A stretch of 41,311 nucleotides of DNA from Mesorhizobium sp. (lineage in GTDB: Bacteria > Pseudomonadota > Alphaproteobacteria > Rhizobiales > Rhizobiaceae): the NCBI RefSeq assembly GCF_024509055.1, contig NZ_JANINM010000225.1:1-41311 (forward strand). Reading direction: 5' to 3'. A program made the translations under genes and the position numbers. The notes under the pieces are model-generated. The model had not been told where the DNA came from, made no database searches, and worked only from the letters and a program-made list of their open reading frames with translations. This document shows, in pieces, positions 1 through 7,589 of this stretch. Position 1 is the first letter of the stretch, and each line of letters starts with the position of its first letter.

Positions 1-603
1 GCCAGCCAGGCGGTGCTGCCGCTGCGCGGCAAGATCCTCAACGTCGCCAGCGCCGGCAACGACAAGCTTGCCGCCAACCAGCAGATCTCCGACCTGATCC
101 AGGCGCTCGGCTGCGGCACGCGCTCGAAATACCGCGACGAGGACCTGCGTTACGACCGCGTCATCATCATGACCGACGCGGATGTCGACGGCGCGCATAT
201 CGCCTCGCTGCTGATCACCTTCTTCTATCAGGAAATGCCGAGCCTGATCCGCGGCGGCCATCTCTTCATGGCGGTGCCGCCACTCTATTCGATCCGGCAA
301 GGCGGCAAGGTCGGTTATGCGCGCGACGATGCCCACAAGGACGAATTGCTGCGCACCGAATTCACCGGGCGCGGCAAGGTCGAGATCGGCCGCTTCAAGG
401 GCCTGGGCGAGATGATGGCCTCGCAGCTCAAGGAAACCACGATGGACCCGAGGAAGCGCACGCTTCTGCGGGTCGACGTGAGCGAGGCCGAGGCGGCGAC
501 CAAGGATGCCGTCGACGCACTCATGGGCACCAAGCCAGAGGCGCGCTTCCGCTTCATCCAGGAGCGAGCCGAATTCGCCGAGACGGACGTGCTGGATATC
601 TGA
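1..603 (+). CDS. parE: DNA topoisomerase IV subunit B, C-terminal 200 residues (5' end outside window)
   Basis: ParE is the ATPase/TOPRIM subunit of topoisomerase IV, which with ParC decatenates daughter chromosomes in the cytoplasm. The window opens inside the gene: reading frame 1 is open from base 1 (ASQAVLPLRGKILNV), so the GTG at 13 is internal and not a start. Visible are the TOPRIM metal-binding motif DADVDGAHI, the PLYSI strand and the conserved GRFKGLGEM segment, ending ETDVLDI before TGA at 601-603. ParE rather than GyrB is chosen from the short, uninterrupted spacing between the TOPRIM motif and the KGLGEM block and from the wording around it; GyrB remains a small possibility. A FUSC-family gene follows 43 bases downstream on the same strand. 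Confidence 0.9.
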   Translation, partial: ASQAVLPLRGKILNVASAGNDKLAANQQISDLIQALGCGTRSKYRDEDLRYDRVIIMTDADVDGAHIASLLITFFYQEMPSLIRGGHLFMAVPPLYSIRQGGKVGYARDDAHKDELLRTEFTGRGKVEIGRFKGLGEMMASQLKETTMDPRKRTLLRVDVSEAEAATKDAVDALMGTKPEARFRFIQERAEFAETDVLDI

Positions 604-646
604 TCGCCGACTGGTCCATAACAAGGCTCCGGCACGGAGAACCGAT

Positions 647-2713
647 GTGACCTGGACGCGGCTTAAACAGCTTGTCGATGCACCGTTGAGCGGGCTGACG
701 CAGCCGACCCGTTCGGATTGGATTTTTGCCCTGCGCACGGTCTCGGCCGGGCTGATCGCGCTGCTTGTCGCCTACGCGCTCAAGCTGGATCACCCGCAAT
801 GGGCGATGATGACGGTGTTCATCGTGGCGCAGCCAGTGGCAGGCATGGTGCTGGCGAAAGGCTTCTATCGCCTGCTCGGTACGCTGGCCGGCGGTCTGGC
901 GGCGATCGGCATCACCTCTCTGTTCGGCACCAATCCGTGGCTGCTGGTCACCGTGCTGGCGCTGTGGATCGGCGTGTGCACGCTCGTCTCCTCGCTGCTT
1001 CGCAATCCGGAAGCCTACGGCGCAGCCCTTGCCGGCTATACGGCTATGATCATCAGCCTGCCCGCTCTCGGACAGCCGCATCTCGTCGTCGATCTCGCCA
1101 TCGCTCGCTGCGCCGAGATCGTGCTCGGCATCGTCTGCGCCGGGGTGACCAGCAGGCTGATCCTGCCGAAGCTGGCGGCCGACGCCATCATTTCGAGGCT
1201 CAAGCGCAGCATTCTCGACCTCGCCGACTACGCAGGCGGCGCTTTTTCCGGCGGCGACCCGGCCAACCTTGCCGCCCTCCAGCGCAAGCTGATCTCAGAT
1301 GCGCAGACGCTTGCCGAAATGCGCACCTATGCGCGGCTGGAGGCGCCGAGCTTCGCCACGCGCGCCCATCCCGTGCGGCGCACGATCGGGCAGCTGTTGT
1401 GGGCGCTGTCAGCGGCCCGCGCGCTGCACACCCATGCCGCGCCGAAGAACGCTGCTCTCATACCGGTGCGCGGCGAGCTGAAGACTTTCGTTGGCGAGCT
1501 TTCCGCGACGCCCGGCGCGCTCGACGACACCGCCCCATGGCTGGCAAGGCTGGATGCGATCGCCAGCAAGGCGCGCCAGGCGCCCGCTACCCCGGCGGAT
1601 CCCGGCGAGGACAGGGTCGGCACCATAACGCGGCTCACCATAGCCGCCGACTTTGCCGAGGCGCTGAAGCAGGTGATGCGCGGGCTCGACGCGCTCCGAT
1701 CGCCGGTATCCAAACCTACCCGCGAGCGGCGCCAGCCGGCGCTGGTCGTGCATCGCGACCATCACGCTGCCTGGCGCAACGCCGTGCGCGCCGCGCTTGC
1801 GACGTTTCTGGTAGCGATCTTCTGGCTGACGACAAAATGGTCGGAAGCTGCGGGCACCGTCATTCTCGTCGCCGTCGTCTCCAGCCTCTTTGCTTCCCGT
1901 CCCGATCCTATCCAATCGGCCTGGGGTTTCTTCACCGGAACGCTGCTGGCCCTCCCTTTTGCGTTCCTCGTCGGCCAGGTCGCATTGCCGGCGTTGCCGG
2001 GTTTCGGCTGGTTCACGCTTTTTGTCGTGCCGATCCTCGTGCCGGCGGCGCTCGGCATGGCCAATCCGCGCCGCGTTGGTGTCGCCACCGCCTTCGCCAT
2101 CAACTTCCTCGCCTTCCTCAGCCCACACCAGAAGATGACCTACGACCCCGGGCCGTTCCTCGCCGGATCAGCCTCGATCCTGGTTGGCATCCTCATCGCC
2201 ATCGGCGTGTTCATCGTCGTGCTGCCGGCCAATCCCTGGGTGACGGTCAACCGCATATCGCAGGCGATGCGCGAGGATCTGGCACGGCTTTGCCTCCACG
2301 ACCGCATTCCGCGGCGGCTGGCCTTCGAAAGCCTTGCCTATGACCGCATCAACCAGCTCATGCCATTGCTCCAGCAGACGGGCAGGAAGGGCGACCCCAT
2401 CCTGGGCGGCAGCATCTCCGTCGTCACGGTCGGCCTCGAAGTGCTGAGGCTGCGCCATGCGCTGCTGAATTCCAGCATTCCGCGCGAGACGGTTGAGTCC
2501 GTCGGCAATTTCCTGCGCGGCCTGGCGCGGGAGCTATTGTTCAGGCGACATGGCGAGCCGCCGACCTCGACGATCACCGTTGCCCGGCAATACGCGGCCG
2601 GTATCGCTGAACGCGGGGATCGTCCCGAACTGCTGCAGGTGGCGGCCTCGCTGCGCATCATTGCCGCCGCGATGGAGGACTATCCGGATTTCTTCGCGAA
2701 AAGCCGTGGGTGA
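647..2713 (+). CDS. FUSC-family inner-membrane protein (aromatic acid/fusaric acid efflux type)
   Basis: Predicted 688-residue inner-membrane protein of the FUSC/AaeB/YccS group, whose better-known members export aromatic carboxylic acids; the substrate here is unknown. The architecture is duplicated. An N-terminal hydrophobic block (about residues 25-180, beginning LRTVSAGLIALLVAYALKLD) is followed by a hydrophilic segment. A second block around residues 380-530 contains AVRAALATFLVAIFWLTTKW, and a soluble C-terminal tail follows. Both blocks carry the same RAA/RTV...W...T plan. GTG at 647 is chosen because GGAG at 636-639 lies 7 bases upstream; the reading frame stays open further upstream into parE but without any ribosome site. 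No periplasmic adaptor gene is adjacent, so an AaeA-like partner is not seen. The stop lies 4 bases before a palindromic repeat element. Confidence 0.85.
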   Translation: MTWTRLKQLVDAPLSGLTQPTRSDWIFALRTVSAGLIALLVAYALKLDHPQWAMMTVFIVAQPVAGMVLAKGFYRLLGTLAGGLAAIGITSLFGTNPWLLVTVLALWIGVCTLVSSLLRNPEAYGAALAGYTAMIISLPALGQPHLVVDLAIARCAEIVLGIVCAGVTSRLILPKLAADAIISRLKRSILDLADYAGGAFSGGDPANLAALQRKLISDAQTLAEMRTYARLEAPSFATRAHPVRRTIGQLLWALSAARALHTHAAPKNAALIPVRGELKTFVGELSATPGALDDTAPWLARLDAIASKARQAPATPADPGEDRVGTITRLTIAADFAEALKQVMRGLDALRSPVSKPTRERRQPALVVHRDHHAAWRNAVRAALATFLVAIFWLTTKWSEAAGTVILVAVVSSLFASRPDPIQSAWGFFTGTLLALPFAFLVGQVALPALPGFGWFTLFVVPILVPAALGMANPRRVGVATAFAINFLAFLSPHQKMTYDPGPFLAGSASILVGILIAIGVFIVVLPANPWVTVNRISQAMREDLARLCLHDRIPRRLAFESLAYDRINQLMPLLQQTGRKGDPILGGSISVVTVGLEVLRLRHALLNSSIPRETVESVGNFLRGLARELLFRRHGEPPTSTITVARQYAAGIAERGDRPELLQVAASLRIIAAAMEDYPDFFAKSRG

Positions 2714-2717
2714 CGGC

Positions 2718-2816
2718 TAGAGCAATTCCAGGAAAAGTGTGTCGCGGTTTTCCGTCTGGAATTGCGTAAAAACAAAGAGTTAGAGCGGTTCGGCGTGAAG
2801 CGCTGAACCGCTCTAA
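2718..2816. repeat. Compound palindromic intergenic repeat, copy A (two hairpin modules)
   Basis: Module 1 is a palindrome, GCAATTCCAGGAAAA ... GGTTTTCCGTCTGGAATTGC (2722-2765). It is joined by a TAAAAACAAAGAGT linker to module 2, TTAGAGCGGTTC (2780-2791) pairing perfectly with GAACCGCTCTAA (2805-2816). A near-identical copy is at 35787-35890, and single-module copies are at 6937-6983, 20150-20208, 21249-21292 and 34163-34206. The element sits between the convergent FUSC and DUF2336 genes, and the DUF2336 stop codon (2813-2815) is inside its right arm. As RNA it would fold into two hairpins on either strand, so it could act as a bidirectional terminator. Confidence 0.9.
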
Positions 2817-3934
2817 GCCGCGGCGATGGCCAGGGCATGGCCGCGCGCGTTTTCGCGCAGCGCATCGAGATGGATCGATTTCACCAGCCCGGCGAGATCG
2901 CCCTCTGCCGATTGTCCGCCAAGCTCCTTCAGCATCAGCCAGGTCACTTCCTGGACGCCGGCGACGCGCCTGCCGTTGGCAACCTCGCGCCAGACCTTCA
3001 GCGCCCGAAGGATGATGCCATGGGTCGCCGGCGCGAGCCCGGCGCTGCGGAACAGCGCCTGCAGCGCAACGTCGTGGCCGCCGGCAAGCAGCGCCCTCAC
3101 CCGCTGCTCCGATTGCTGGGCGAGCGCGACCAGCGCCGAGCCGAAGAAATCGACCTTGCCATGCGCGACGGTGCGGATGATGAAACTCGCCGTGAGATCG
3201 CCGCGCAATCTCAGATGCTCGATCAACGCGGCGTGCTCGTCAGCCCGCGTCCCCTCGATCAGCGTCACCGATGCCTTCACGCAGGCGTCGCGCATCACCC
3301 GCTCGGCCCGAGCGGCACCCATGAGCGCCAGCACCAGCGGCGAGCCCTTCAGCGTCTCGCCCAGCTTGACCAGCAGCATGTGCCGGCAGTCGGCAGGCAG
3401 GCGTTCATCGGCGATCAGTGCTTCCCGCACCAGCGGCAGATGGCCGTGCCGTTCGGCCATGCGGCGGAAACTCAGCGACGCGATGTCGGCGCCGCTGTTG
3501 GCGACCAGCGTGGCGCATGCTTCCGGCTCACCGATCTCCGCGATCGCCGCCGCGAGCGACATCGAGACGACCGGCCGGTTGGCGATCAGCTTCTGCGTCG
3601 CCTTCTGGCCGCAGGTGATACGATCGATGAGATCGGCATCGGTAAGCAGCGGCGAACGCGCCAGCACCAGCGCCGCCACCTCCGGCTGGTCGGAGGCCAG
3701 CGCGCCAATCACTTGCGGTGGCGCGTGATGGCTCATCGACAAGGCTTCGGCGAGCGCCTGCCGGACCTTGGAGGACGCATCGTCAAGCAGCAGCGTGAGC
3801 GCAGCCTCGGCGGCGCAGCGATCCTCGAACGGCAGGTCGGAATTGATGTAGGCCCTCGCCAGCGCGCTGGCGGCGGCGGCGCGCTCTGAAACCCTTGCGG
3901 TATCAATCCATTTCAGGAAATGCGAAACAACCAT
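2813..3934 (-). CDS. DUF2336 domain-containing protein
   Basis: A 373-residue cytoplasmic protein built of alpha-helical HEAT-like repeats, matching the alphaproteobacterial DUF2336 family from the recurring R..A..AL...L..D....VR pattern and the VRQALAEAL, SPLLTDADLI and MAERHGHLPLVREAL segments. The first third holds the regular helical repeats; the C-terminal part (IIRTVAHGKVDFFGSALVALA) is the more conserved family region. No enzyme motif, signal peptide or membrane segment is visible. The function of the family is not established. ATG at 3934 is the first start and the protein begins MVVSHFLKWIDTARVSERA. The gene is convergent with the FUSC gene and ends inside the repeat element. It is divergent from the MaoC gene across about 150 bases. 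Confidence 0.85.
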   Translation of the reverse strand: MVVSHFLKWIDTARVSERAAAASALARAYINSDLPFEDRCAAEAALTLLLDDASSKVRQALAEALSMSHHAPPQVIGALASDQPEVAALVLARSPLLTDADLIDRITCGQKATQKLIANRPVVSMSLAAAIAEIGEPEACATLVANSGADIASLSFRRMAERHGHLPLVREALIADERLPADCRHMLLVKLGETLKGSPLVLALMGAARAERVMRDACVKASVTLIEGTRADEHAALIEHLRLRGDLTASFIIRTVAHGKVDFFGSALVALAQQSEQRVRALLAGGHDVALQALFRSAGLAPATHGIILRALKVWREVANGRRVAGVQEVTWLMLKELGGQSAEGDLAGLVKSIHLDALRENARGHALAIAAA

Positions 3935-4087
3935 GCCGACCAGCTTACGCCCCTTGCCGAAACGATCCCGGCCCCATGGAAACCGTAGGCTGGAAATGGT
4001 TTACGAACGGTTCACCATATTTATTAACTGGCTTGCGGCGGCCCCGGTCAGCGCCTATCAACCGCTGACCAATGGAGGAGGTTGACC

Positions 4088-4540
4088 ATGGCGGGGCTTT
4101 ATCTGGAAGAGTTCGTCGTCGGCCACGTCTTCCACCACACGCTGCGCAAGACCGTCACCGAAAGCGACAACATGCTGTTTTCGGTGATGACGCTGAACCC
4201 CCAGCCGCTACATATCGACTTCGACTTCGCGGCGAAGAGCGAGTGGGGCAAGCCGCTGGTCAATTCGTTGTTCACGCTTGGCCTGATGATCGGCATCTCG
4301 GTCAACGACATCACCGTCGGAACCACCGTCGCCAATCTCGGCATGAAGGAAACCGTGTTTCCGCATCCGGTGTTCCACGGCGACACGATCCGGGTAGAGA
4401 CCACCGTCATTTCCGTGCGCGAGTCCAAATCGAAGCCCGACCGCGGCATCGTCGAGTTCGAACATCGCGCCTATAACCAGAGCGACGTGCTCGTCGCCAA
4501 ATGCGTGAGGCAGGCGATGATGCTGAAGAAGGCGGCCTGA
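4088..4540 (+). CDS. MaoC-family (R)-specific enoyl-CoA hydratase-like protein
   Basis: A 150-residue single hot-dog-fold MaoC-type dehydratase acting on a CoA thioester. The catalytic hydratase segment is D-N-M-L-F-S-V-M-T-L-N-P-Q-P-L-H-I-D, with the Asp/His pair typical of (R)-hydratases, followed by the LVNSLFTLGLMIGISVND helix. ATG at 4088 is chosen over an in-frame TTG at 4082 because GGAGGAGG at 4074-4081 sits 6 bases before it. It overlaps the CoA ester lyase gene by ATGA (4538-4542), so the two are translationally coupled. Known MaoC plus CitE-like pairs hydrate and then cleave branched C5 acyl-CoAs (for example itaconyl-CoA to citramalyl-CoA to acetyl-CoA and pyruvate, or mesaconyl/methylmalyl-CoA chemistry). 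Which substrate applies here cannot be decided. At this length it is not the two-domain mesaconyl-CoA hydratase of the ethylmalonyl-CoA pathway. Confidence 0.85.
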   Translation: MAGLYLEEFVVGHVFHHTLRKTVTESDNMLFSVMTLNPQPLHIDFDFAAKSEWGKPLVNSLFTLGLMIGISVNDITVGTTVANLGMKETVFPHPVFHGDTIRVETTVISVRESKSKPDRGIVEFEHRAYNQSDVLVAKCVRQAMMLKKAA

Positions 4541-5421
4541 TGCGCTCGCTGCTCTTCGTGCCCGGCGATTCCGAGCGCAAGCTGGAAAAGGGATTTGCCG
4601 CCGGCGCCGACGTGGTCATCGTCGATCTCGAGGATTCCGTTGCTCCCGCCAACAAGCTCGCCGCTCGCGCCGTCGCGGCGAGCTTCATCGCCGGCCGGAG
4701 ACAGCAGGCAGGCCCGATCATCTATGTACGCGTCAACGATCTTTCGTCCGGCTTGACCGATGCCGATCTCGCAGCTCTTGTCCCCGTGAAACCCGACGGC
4801 ATCATGCTGCCCAAGTCGAACTGCGGACAGGATGTCCAGCAATTGGCGGCGAAGCTTCGAGTCCGTGAAGCCGAGAACGGCTTGCCGGACGGCGGCACAA
4901 GGATCCTGCCGATCATCACCGAAACCGCCGCCGGCGTGCTTGCTGCCGCAAGCTATGCCGGTGCGAGTACGCGTTTGGCTGGCCTTACGTGGGGCGCGGA
5001 AGACCTGTCGGCGGCGATCGGCGCGCGCGCGGCGCGCGATGAGAACGGACGCTACACCGACGTGTTCCGCCTGGCGCGCGCCATGACAATACTGGCGGCC
5101 GGCGCGGCCGAAGTCGCGGCGATCGATACCGTCTTTCCCGATTTCCGCGACATGGCAGCCTTCGAGACCGAATGCCGCGAGGCCGAGCGCGACGGCTTTA
5201 CCGGCAAGATGGCGATCCACCCGGCGCAGGTGCCTGTTATCAACGCCGCCTTCACCCCATCGGCTGAGGCAATTGCGCGGTCGAAGGCAGTCGTTGACGC
5301 CTTCGCGGCAGCAGGGAATCCGGGCGTGGTCGGCATCGACGGCAAGATGTACGACCGGCCGCATCTGCGTCTTGCCGAGCGGCTTCTTGCCCGAGCCAAA
5401 GCGGCTAAAATTCCCGTCTGA
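4540..5421 (+). CDS. CoA ester lyase of the HpcH/HpaI-CitE family
   Basis: A 293-residue Mg-dependent TIM-barrel lyase of the CitE-like family (malyl-, citramalyl- or beta-methylmalyl-CoA lyase type), which cleaves a 3-hydroxyacyl-CoA to acetyl- or propionyl-CoA plus a keto acid. The family signatures are visible in order. The barrel begins MRSLLFVPGDSERKLEKG; VVIVDLEDSV supplies a metal/CoA region acid; then come IMLPKSN, IITETAAGV with the metal-binding Glu, and WGAEDLSAAIGA with the metal-binding Asp. GKMAIHPAQVPVINAAF is near the C terminus. The ATG at 4540 overlaps the stop of the MaoC gene. The pair probably performs consecutive hydration and retro-aldol cleavage of one CoA ester. It converges on the methyltransferase gene 3 bases downstream. 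Confidence 0.88.
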   Translation: MRSLLFVPGDSERKLEKGFAAGADVVIVDLEDSVAPANKLAARAVAASFIAGRRQQAGPIIYVRVNDLSSGLTDADLAALVPVKPDGIMLPKSNCGQDVQQLAAKLRVREAENGLPDGGTRILPIITETAAGVLAAASYAGASTRLAGLTWGAEDLSAAIGARAARDENGRYTDVFRLARAMTILAAGAAEVAAIDTVFPDFRDMAAFETECREAERDGFTGKMAIHPAQVPVINAAFTPSAEAIARSKAVVDAFAAAGNPGVVGIDGKMYDRPHLRLAERLLARAKAAKIPV

Positions 5422-5424
5422 ACG

Positions 5425-6099
5425 TCACCAGACCATGGGGATCAGCTTGTAGCGGACATGTTCCGCATAGTCGTCGTAACCCCGCAGGCCGGTCCGTAGC
5501 GTCTTCTCCTCGATGAAGGTTCGGATGGCGAGCAGGATGATGAACACCAGCACCGATGCCAGCCCCCACCAGGAGCCGAGCAGCAACGCCGTGCCGGCGA
5601 AGAACAGGATGGCGCCGGCATACATCGGATGGCGGACATAGCTGTAGGGACCGGTGCTGATCACGTGTTGCCCGCGTTCCTCCTGGATCTTCACCACGGG
5701 GGCCGCGAAACTGTTCTCCAGCATCGTGAGATAACAGATCCACATGCCGAGCAGCAGGACGATCAGACCGGCCACCTGCACCCAAATGGGAACCATCGAC
5801 CAGCCGAACCGCAGGTCGAGCCCCATGAGAACCAGCCAGGCGAAGATTGCAAGGAGCAGTACGGAAAGCAGGATCTTGTCGGCAGCGGCCTGGTTCTTCT
5901 GAATCGGCGGGCTGAGCCGCTCGTTCACCAGGCCGGGATCGCGCTTGGCGAGCGCCACGCCCAAGGTGAGGCTGAGCCCGACCATCAGCACCAGATAGAC
6001 CCAGGCTCCCGGCCAATGCAGCGTGCCCGCCGACACGAACAGCAGCGCCCCCATGAAGCCGAACCACACGAATGTCTGGACAACCAATTTCGCGATCAT
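5425..6099 (-). CDS. Isoprenylcysteine carboxyl methyltransferase-family membrane protein
   Basis: A 224-residue integral membrane methyltransferase of the ICMT/PEMT-like superfamily, SAM-dependent with a membrane-embedded active site. About five or six membrane segments are visible (AKLVVQTFVWFGFMGALLFV near the N terminus, VYLVLMVGLSLTLGVAL, ILLSVLLLAIFAWLVLMGL, VAGLIVLLLGMWICYLTML, the ILFFAGTALLLGSWWGL stretch). The family SAM/substrate motif STGPYSYVRHPMYAG and the C-terminal signature RTFIEEKTLRTGLRGYDDY are both intact. ATG at 6099 is preferred over an upstream in-frame start because GGAAGGTGG precedes it by a few bases. The gene is divergent from a TetR regulator, and its -10 box is overlapped by a dyad operator, so it is likely the regulator's main target. 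The methylated substrate is unknown: bacteria lack prenylated proteins, and family members act on small hydrophobic compounds or lipids. Confidence 0.85.
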   Translation of the reverse strand: MIAKLVVQTFVWFGFMGALLFVSAGTLHWPGAWVYLVLMVGLSLTLGVALAKRDPGLVNERLSPPIQKNQAAADKILLSVLLLAIFAWLVLMGLDLRFGWSMVPIWVQVAGLIVLLLGMWICYLTMLENSFAAPVVKIQEERGQHVISTGPYSYVRHPMYAGAILFFAGTALLLGSWWGLASVLVFIILLAIRTFIEEKTLRTGLRGYDDYAEHVRYKLIPMVW

Positions 6100-6155
6100 G
6101 ATCCACCTTCCGTGACATGCCAAAGGTCGGCATTTGCCGAAACAGACTGATGGTC

Positions 6156-6184
6156 TATTATACCGACCGTCGGTCTATTCTCAA
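6156..6184. promoter_or_regulatory. Divergent promoter with TetR-type dyad operator
   Basis: Leftward promoter for the methyltransferase: -35 TTGAGA (6184-6179), 16-base spacer, perfect -10 TATAAT (6162-6157). A 19-bp dyad TATACC-GACCGTC-GGTCTA (6159-6177; inner arms ACCGAC/GTCGGT are perfect) lies in its spacer and -10. GGTCTATT also recurs at 6152 and 6172, so two dimers may bind. A rightward -10-like TATTAT (6156-6161) with TTGCCG (6134-6139) would serve the TetR gene and be repressed by the same site. Confidence 0.75.
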
Positions 6185-6243
6185 GCACTATCGTTGCCCA
6201 GGCATCTGGACGGAAACGGCCCGCGCGTGCAGAAGGTTTCGCC

Positions 6244-6957
6244 ATGCCCCGTATCATCAAGCACCCGGAACTGAGGCGCGAAGAACTTCTGGATCATGCC
6301 CAGGCCCTGTTCCTGACGCATGGTTACGACAAAGCGAGCCTCAACGACGTGATCGCCGCGGCCGGCTTCTCGAAAGGCGCCTTCTATCACTACTTTCCTT
6401 CCAAGGAGGCACTCCTTGAAGCACTCGCGGAACGCTTCGCGCGACAGGCGCTTGCCGGTGTCCAAACCGTGCTCGATGACCCGGACCTCGATCCGCTCGC
6501 TCGCCTGAACGCGCTGCTCGCGCAAACGCGGCAGGCCAAGATCGAGACCGCGTCGCAAGCCTGGGCGCTGTTCGAGACATTGTTCCGGCCGGAAAACCTG
6601 GTGCTCTTCCACCGCATAAACCTAGCCGCCAGCGCGTCGTTTTCTCCGTTGCTGGTCGGGATTATCAGGCAAGGCGTGGCTGACGGCACGTTCCGGACGT
6701 TCGACCCCGAAGGTGTCGCCGACATCGTCATGCAATTCGGCATGGCCACGCACGATGTCGTCGCCAGGGCGATCGCCGGCGGCAGCGACGCCGATATGGA
6801 CATTGCCATAGAGGCCCTGGAGAAGCGTGTCCGGCTCTATGAAATCGCGCTCGACCGCATCCTCGACCTGCCGGACGGCAGCATCCGGATCGGCGAGCCA
6901 GGCTACATACGGGCCGTCATGACGGCCCGTGCCAAGGCAATTCAGGGAAACATGTGA
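6244..6957 (+). CDS. TetR/AcrR-family transcriptional regulator
   Basis: A 237-residue TetR-family repressor. The N-terminal helix-turn-helix spans about residues 12-58, with the family signature ALFLTHGYDKASLNDVIAAA followed by GFSKGAFYHYFPSKEALLEA; the rest is the ligand-binding and dimerisation domain, whose effector is unknown. It is divergent from the ICMT-like methyltransferase and a fitting operator lies between them, which argues for local repression plus autoregulation. The last six residues (AIQGNM) and the TGA are encoded by the palindromic repeat at 6937-6983, so the natural C terminus appears to have been replaced or extended by the element. The start at 6244 lies close to AGAAGG at 6230-6235. 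Confidence 0.9.
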   Translation: MPRIIKHPELRREELLDHAQALFLTHGYDKASLNDVIAAAGFSKGAFYHYFPSKEALLEALAERFARQALAGVQTVLDDPDLDPLARLNALLAQTRQAKIETASQAWALFETLFRPENLVLFHRINLAASASFSPLLVGIIRQGVADGTFRTFDPEGVADIVMQFGMATHDVVARAIAGGSDADMDIAIEALEKRVRLYEIALDRILDLPDGSIRIGEPGYIRAVMTARAKAIQGNM

Positions 6958-6983
6958 ACGGTTTCCCTCCGGAATTGCTCTAA
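6937..6983. repeat. Palindromic intergenic repeat, copy C (single module)
   Basis: GCAATTC(AG)GGAAAC ... GGTTTCCC(TCC)GGAATTGC with a CTCTAA tail. It matches module 1 of the copies at 2718-2816 and 35787-35890. It lies exactly at the convergent junction and carries both stop codons: TGA of the TetR gene (6955-6957) and the reverse-strand TAG of the flavin reductase (6980-6982). Confidence 0.85.
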
Positions 6984-7588
6984 TCCTTCCCCCAGCGCGG
7001 CCGCCGCATCGAAAAAATCTCGCTGATGCTGGCATAGTCCATGTAACCGAGCCGGCTGACATTGCCAGCCGTGGTGATATCGAAGAGGCCGTCCTTGAGA
7101 TATGCGTCGTCGATATGCACGCCCACCACCTCGCCCGCGACGACGATGGCGCTGGTCTCCTTGCCGTCCAAAGCGCGTGGCCGCAGGATTTCCGTCACCC
7201 GGCATTCCAGCGCGGCAGGCGCCTCCGCCACGCGCGGCGGCGCAACCATGCGCGACGGCGCCATCGCGAGACCGGCATAGTCGAACTCGTTGACGCCGCG
7301 CGGCGCATCGACGGCCGTGCGGTTCATCTTTTCCGCCAGCTCTCGGCTCACGAGACTAGCGACAAACTCGCCGGTCTCCGAGGCGATCGCCGCGCTGTCC
7401 TTATGACCTTCCGACGAGAACCAGACGATGAAAGGACGCGTCGAAAAGGCATTGAAGAAGGAATAGGGAGCAAGGTTGACCCTGCCTTCCTTGTCGATGG
7501 TCGAAATCCAGCCGATCGGCCGGGGCGCCACGATCGCCTTCGACGGATCGTGCGGCAGGCCATGCCCCTTCGCGGGTTCGTAGAACAT
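6980..7588 (-). CDS. Flavin reductase family protein (FMN-binding split barrel)
   Basis: A 202-residue cytoplasmic protein of the flavin reductase-like FMN-binding split-barrel family. It carries the family motif APRPIGWISTIDKEGRVNLA then PYSFFNAFSTRPFIVWFSS, and DITTAGNVSRLG towards the C terminus. Relatives reduce FMN with NAD(P)H or bind FMN as a cofactor in flavin-dependent oxygenation; the actual reaction is not determined. ATG at 7588 follows the nitroreductase stop (TAG, 7592-7590) by one base (TAG-G-ATG), so its translation is coupled to the nitroreductase. An upstream in-frame start would lie inside that gene. Its own stop codon lies inside the palindromic repeat at 6937-6983. Confidence 0.88.
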   Translation of the reverse strand: MFYEPAKGHGLPHDPSKAIVAPRPIGWISTIDKEGRVNLAPYSFFNAFSTRPFIVWFSSEGHKDSAAIASETGEFVASLVSRELAEKMNRTAVDAPRGVNEFDYAGLAMAPSRMVAPPRVAEAPAALECRVTEILRPRALDGKETSAIVVAGEVVGVHIDDAYLKDGLFDITTAGNVSRLGYMDYASISEIFSMRRPRWGKD

Positions 7589-7589
7589 C

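Noticed and set aside
718..2343. A 541-codon frame inside the FUSC gene
   Set aside because: Same strand, other frame; Arg-rich translation without hydrophobic segments, so a codon-bias shadow.
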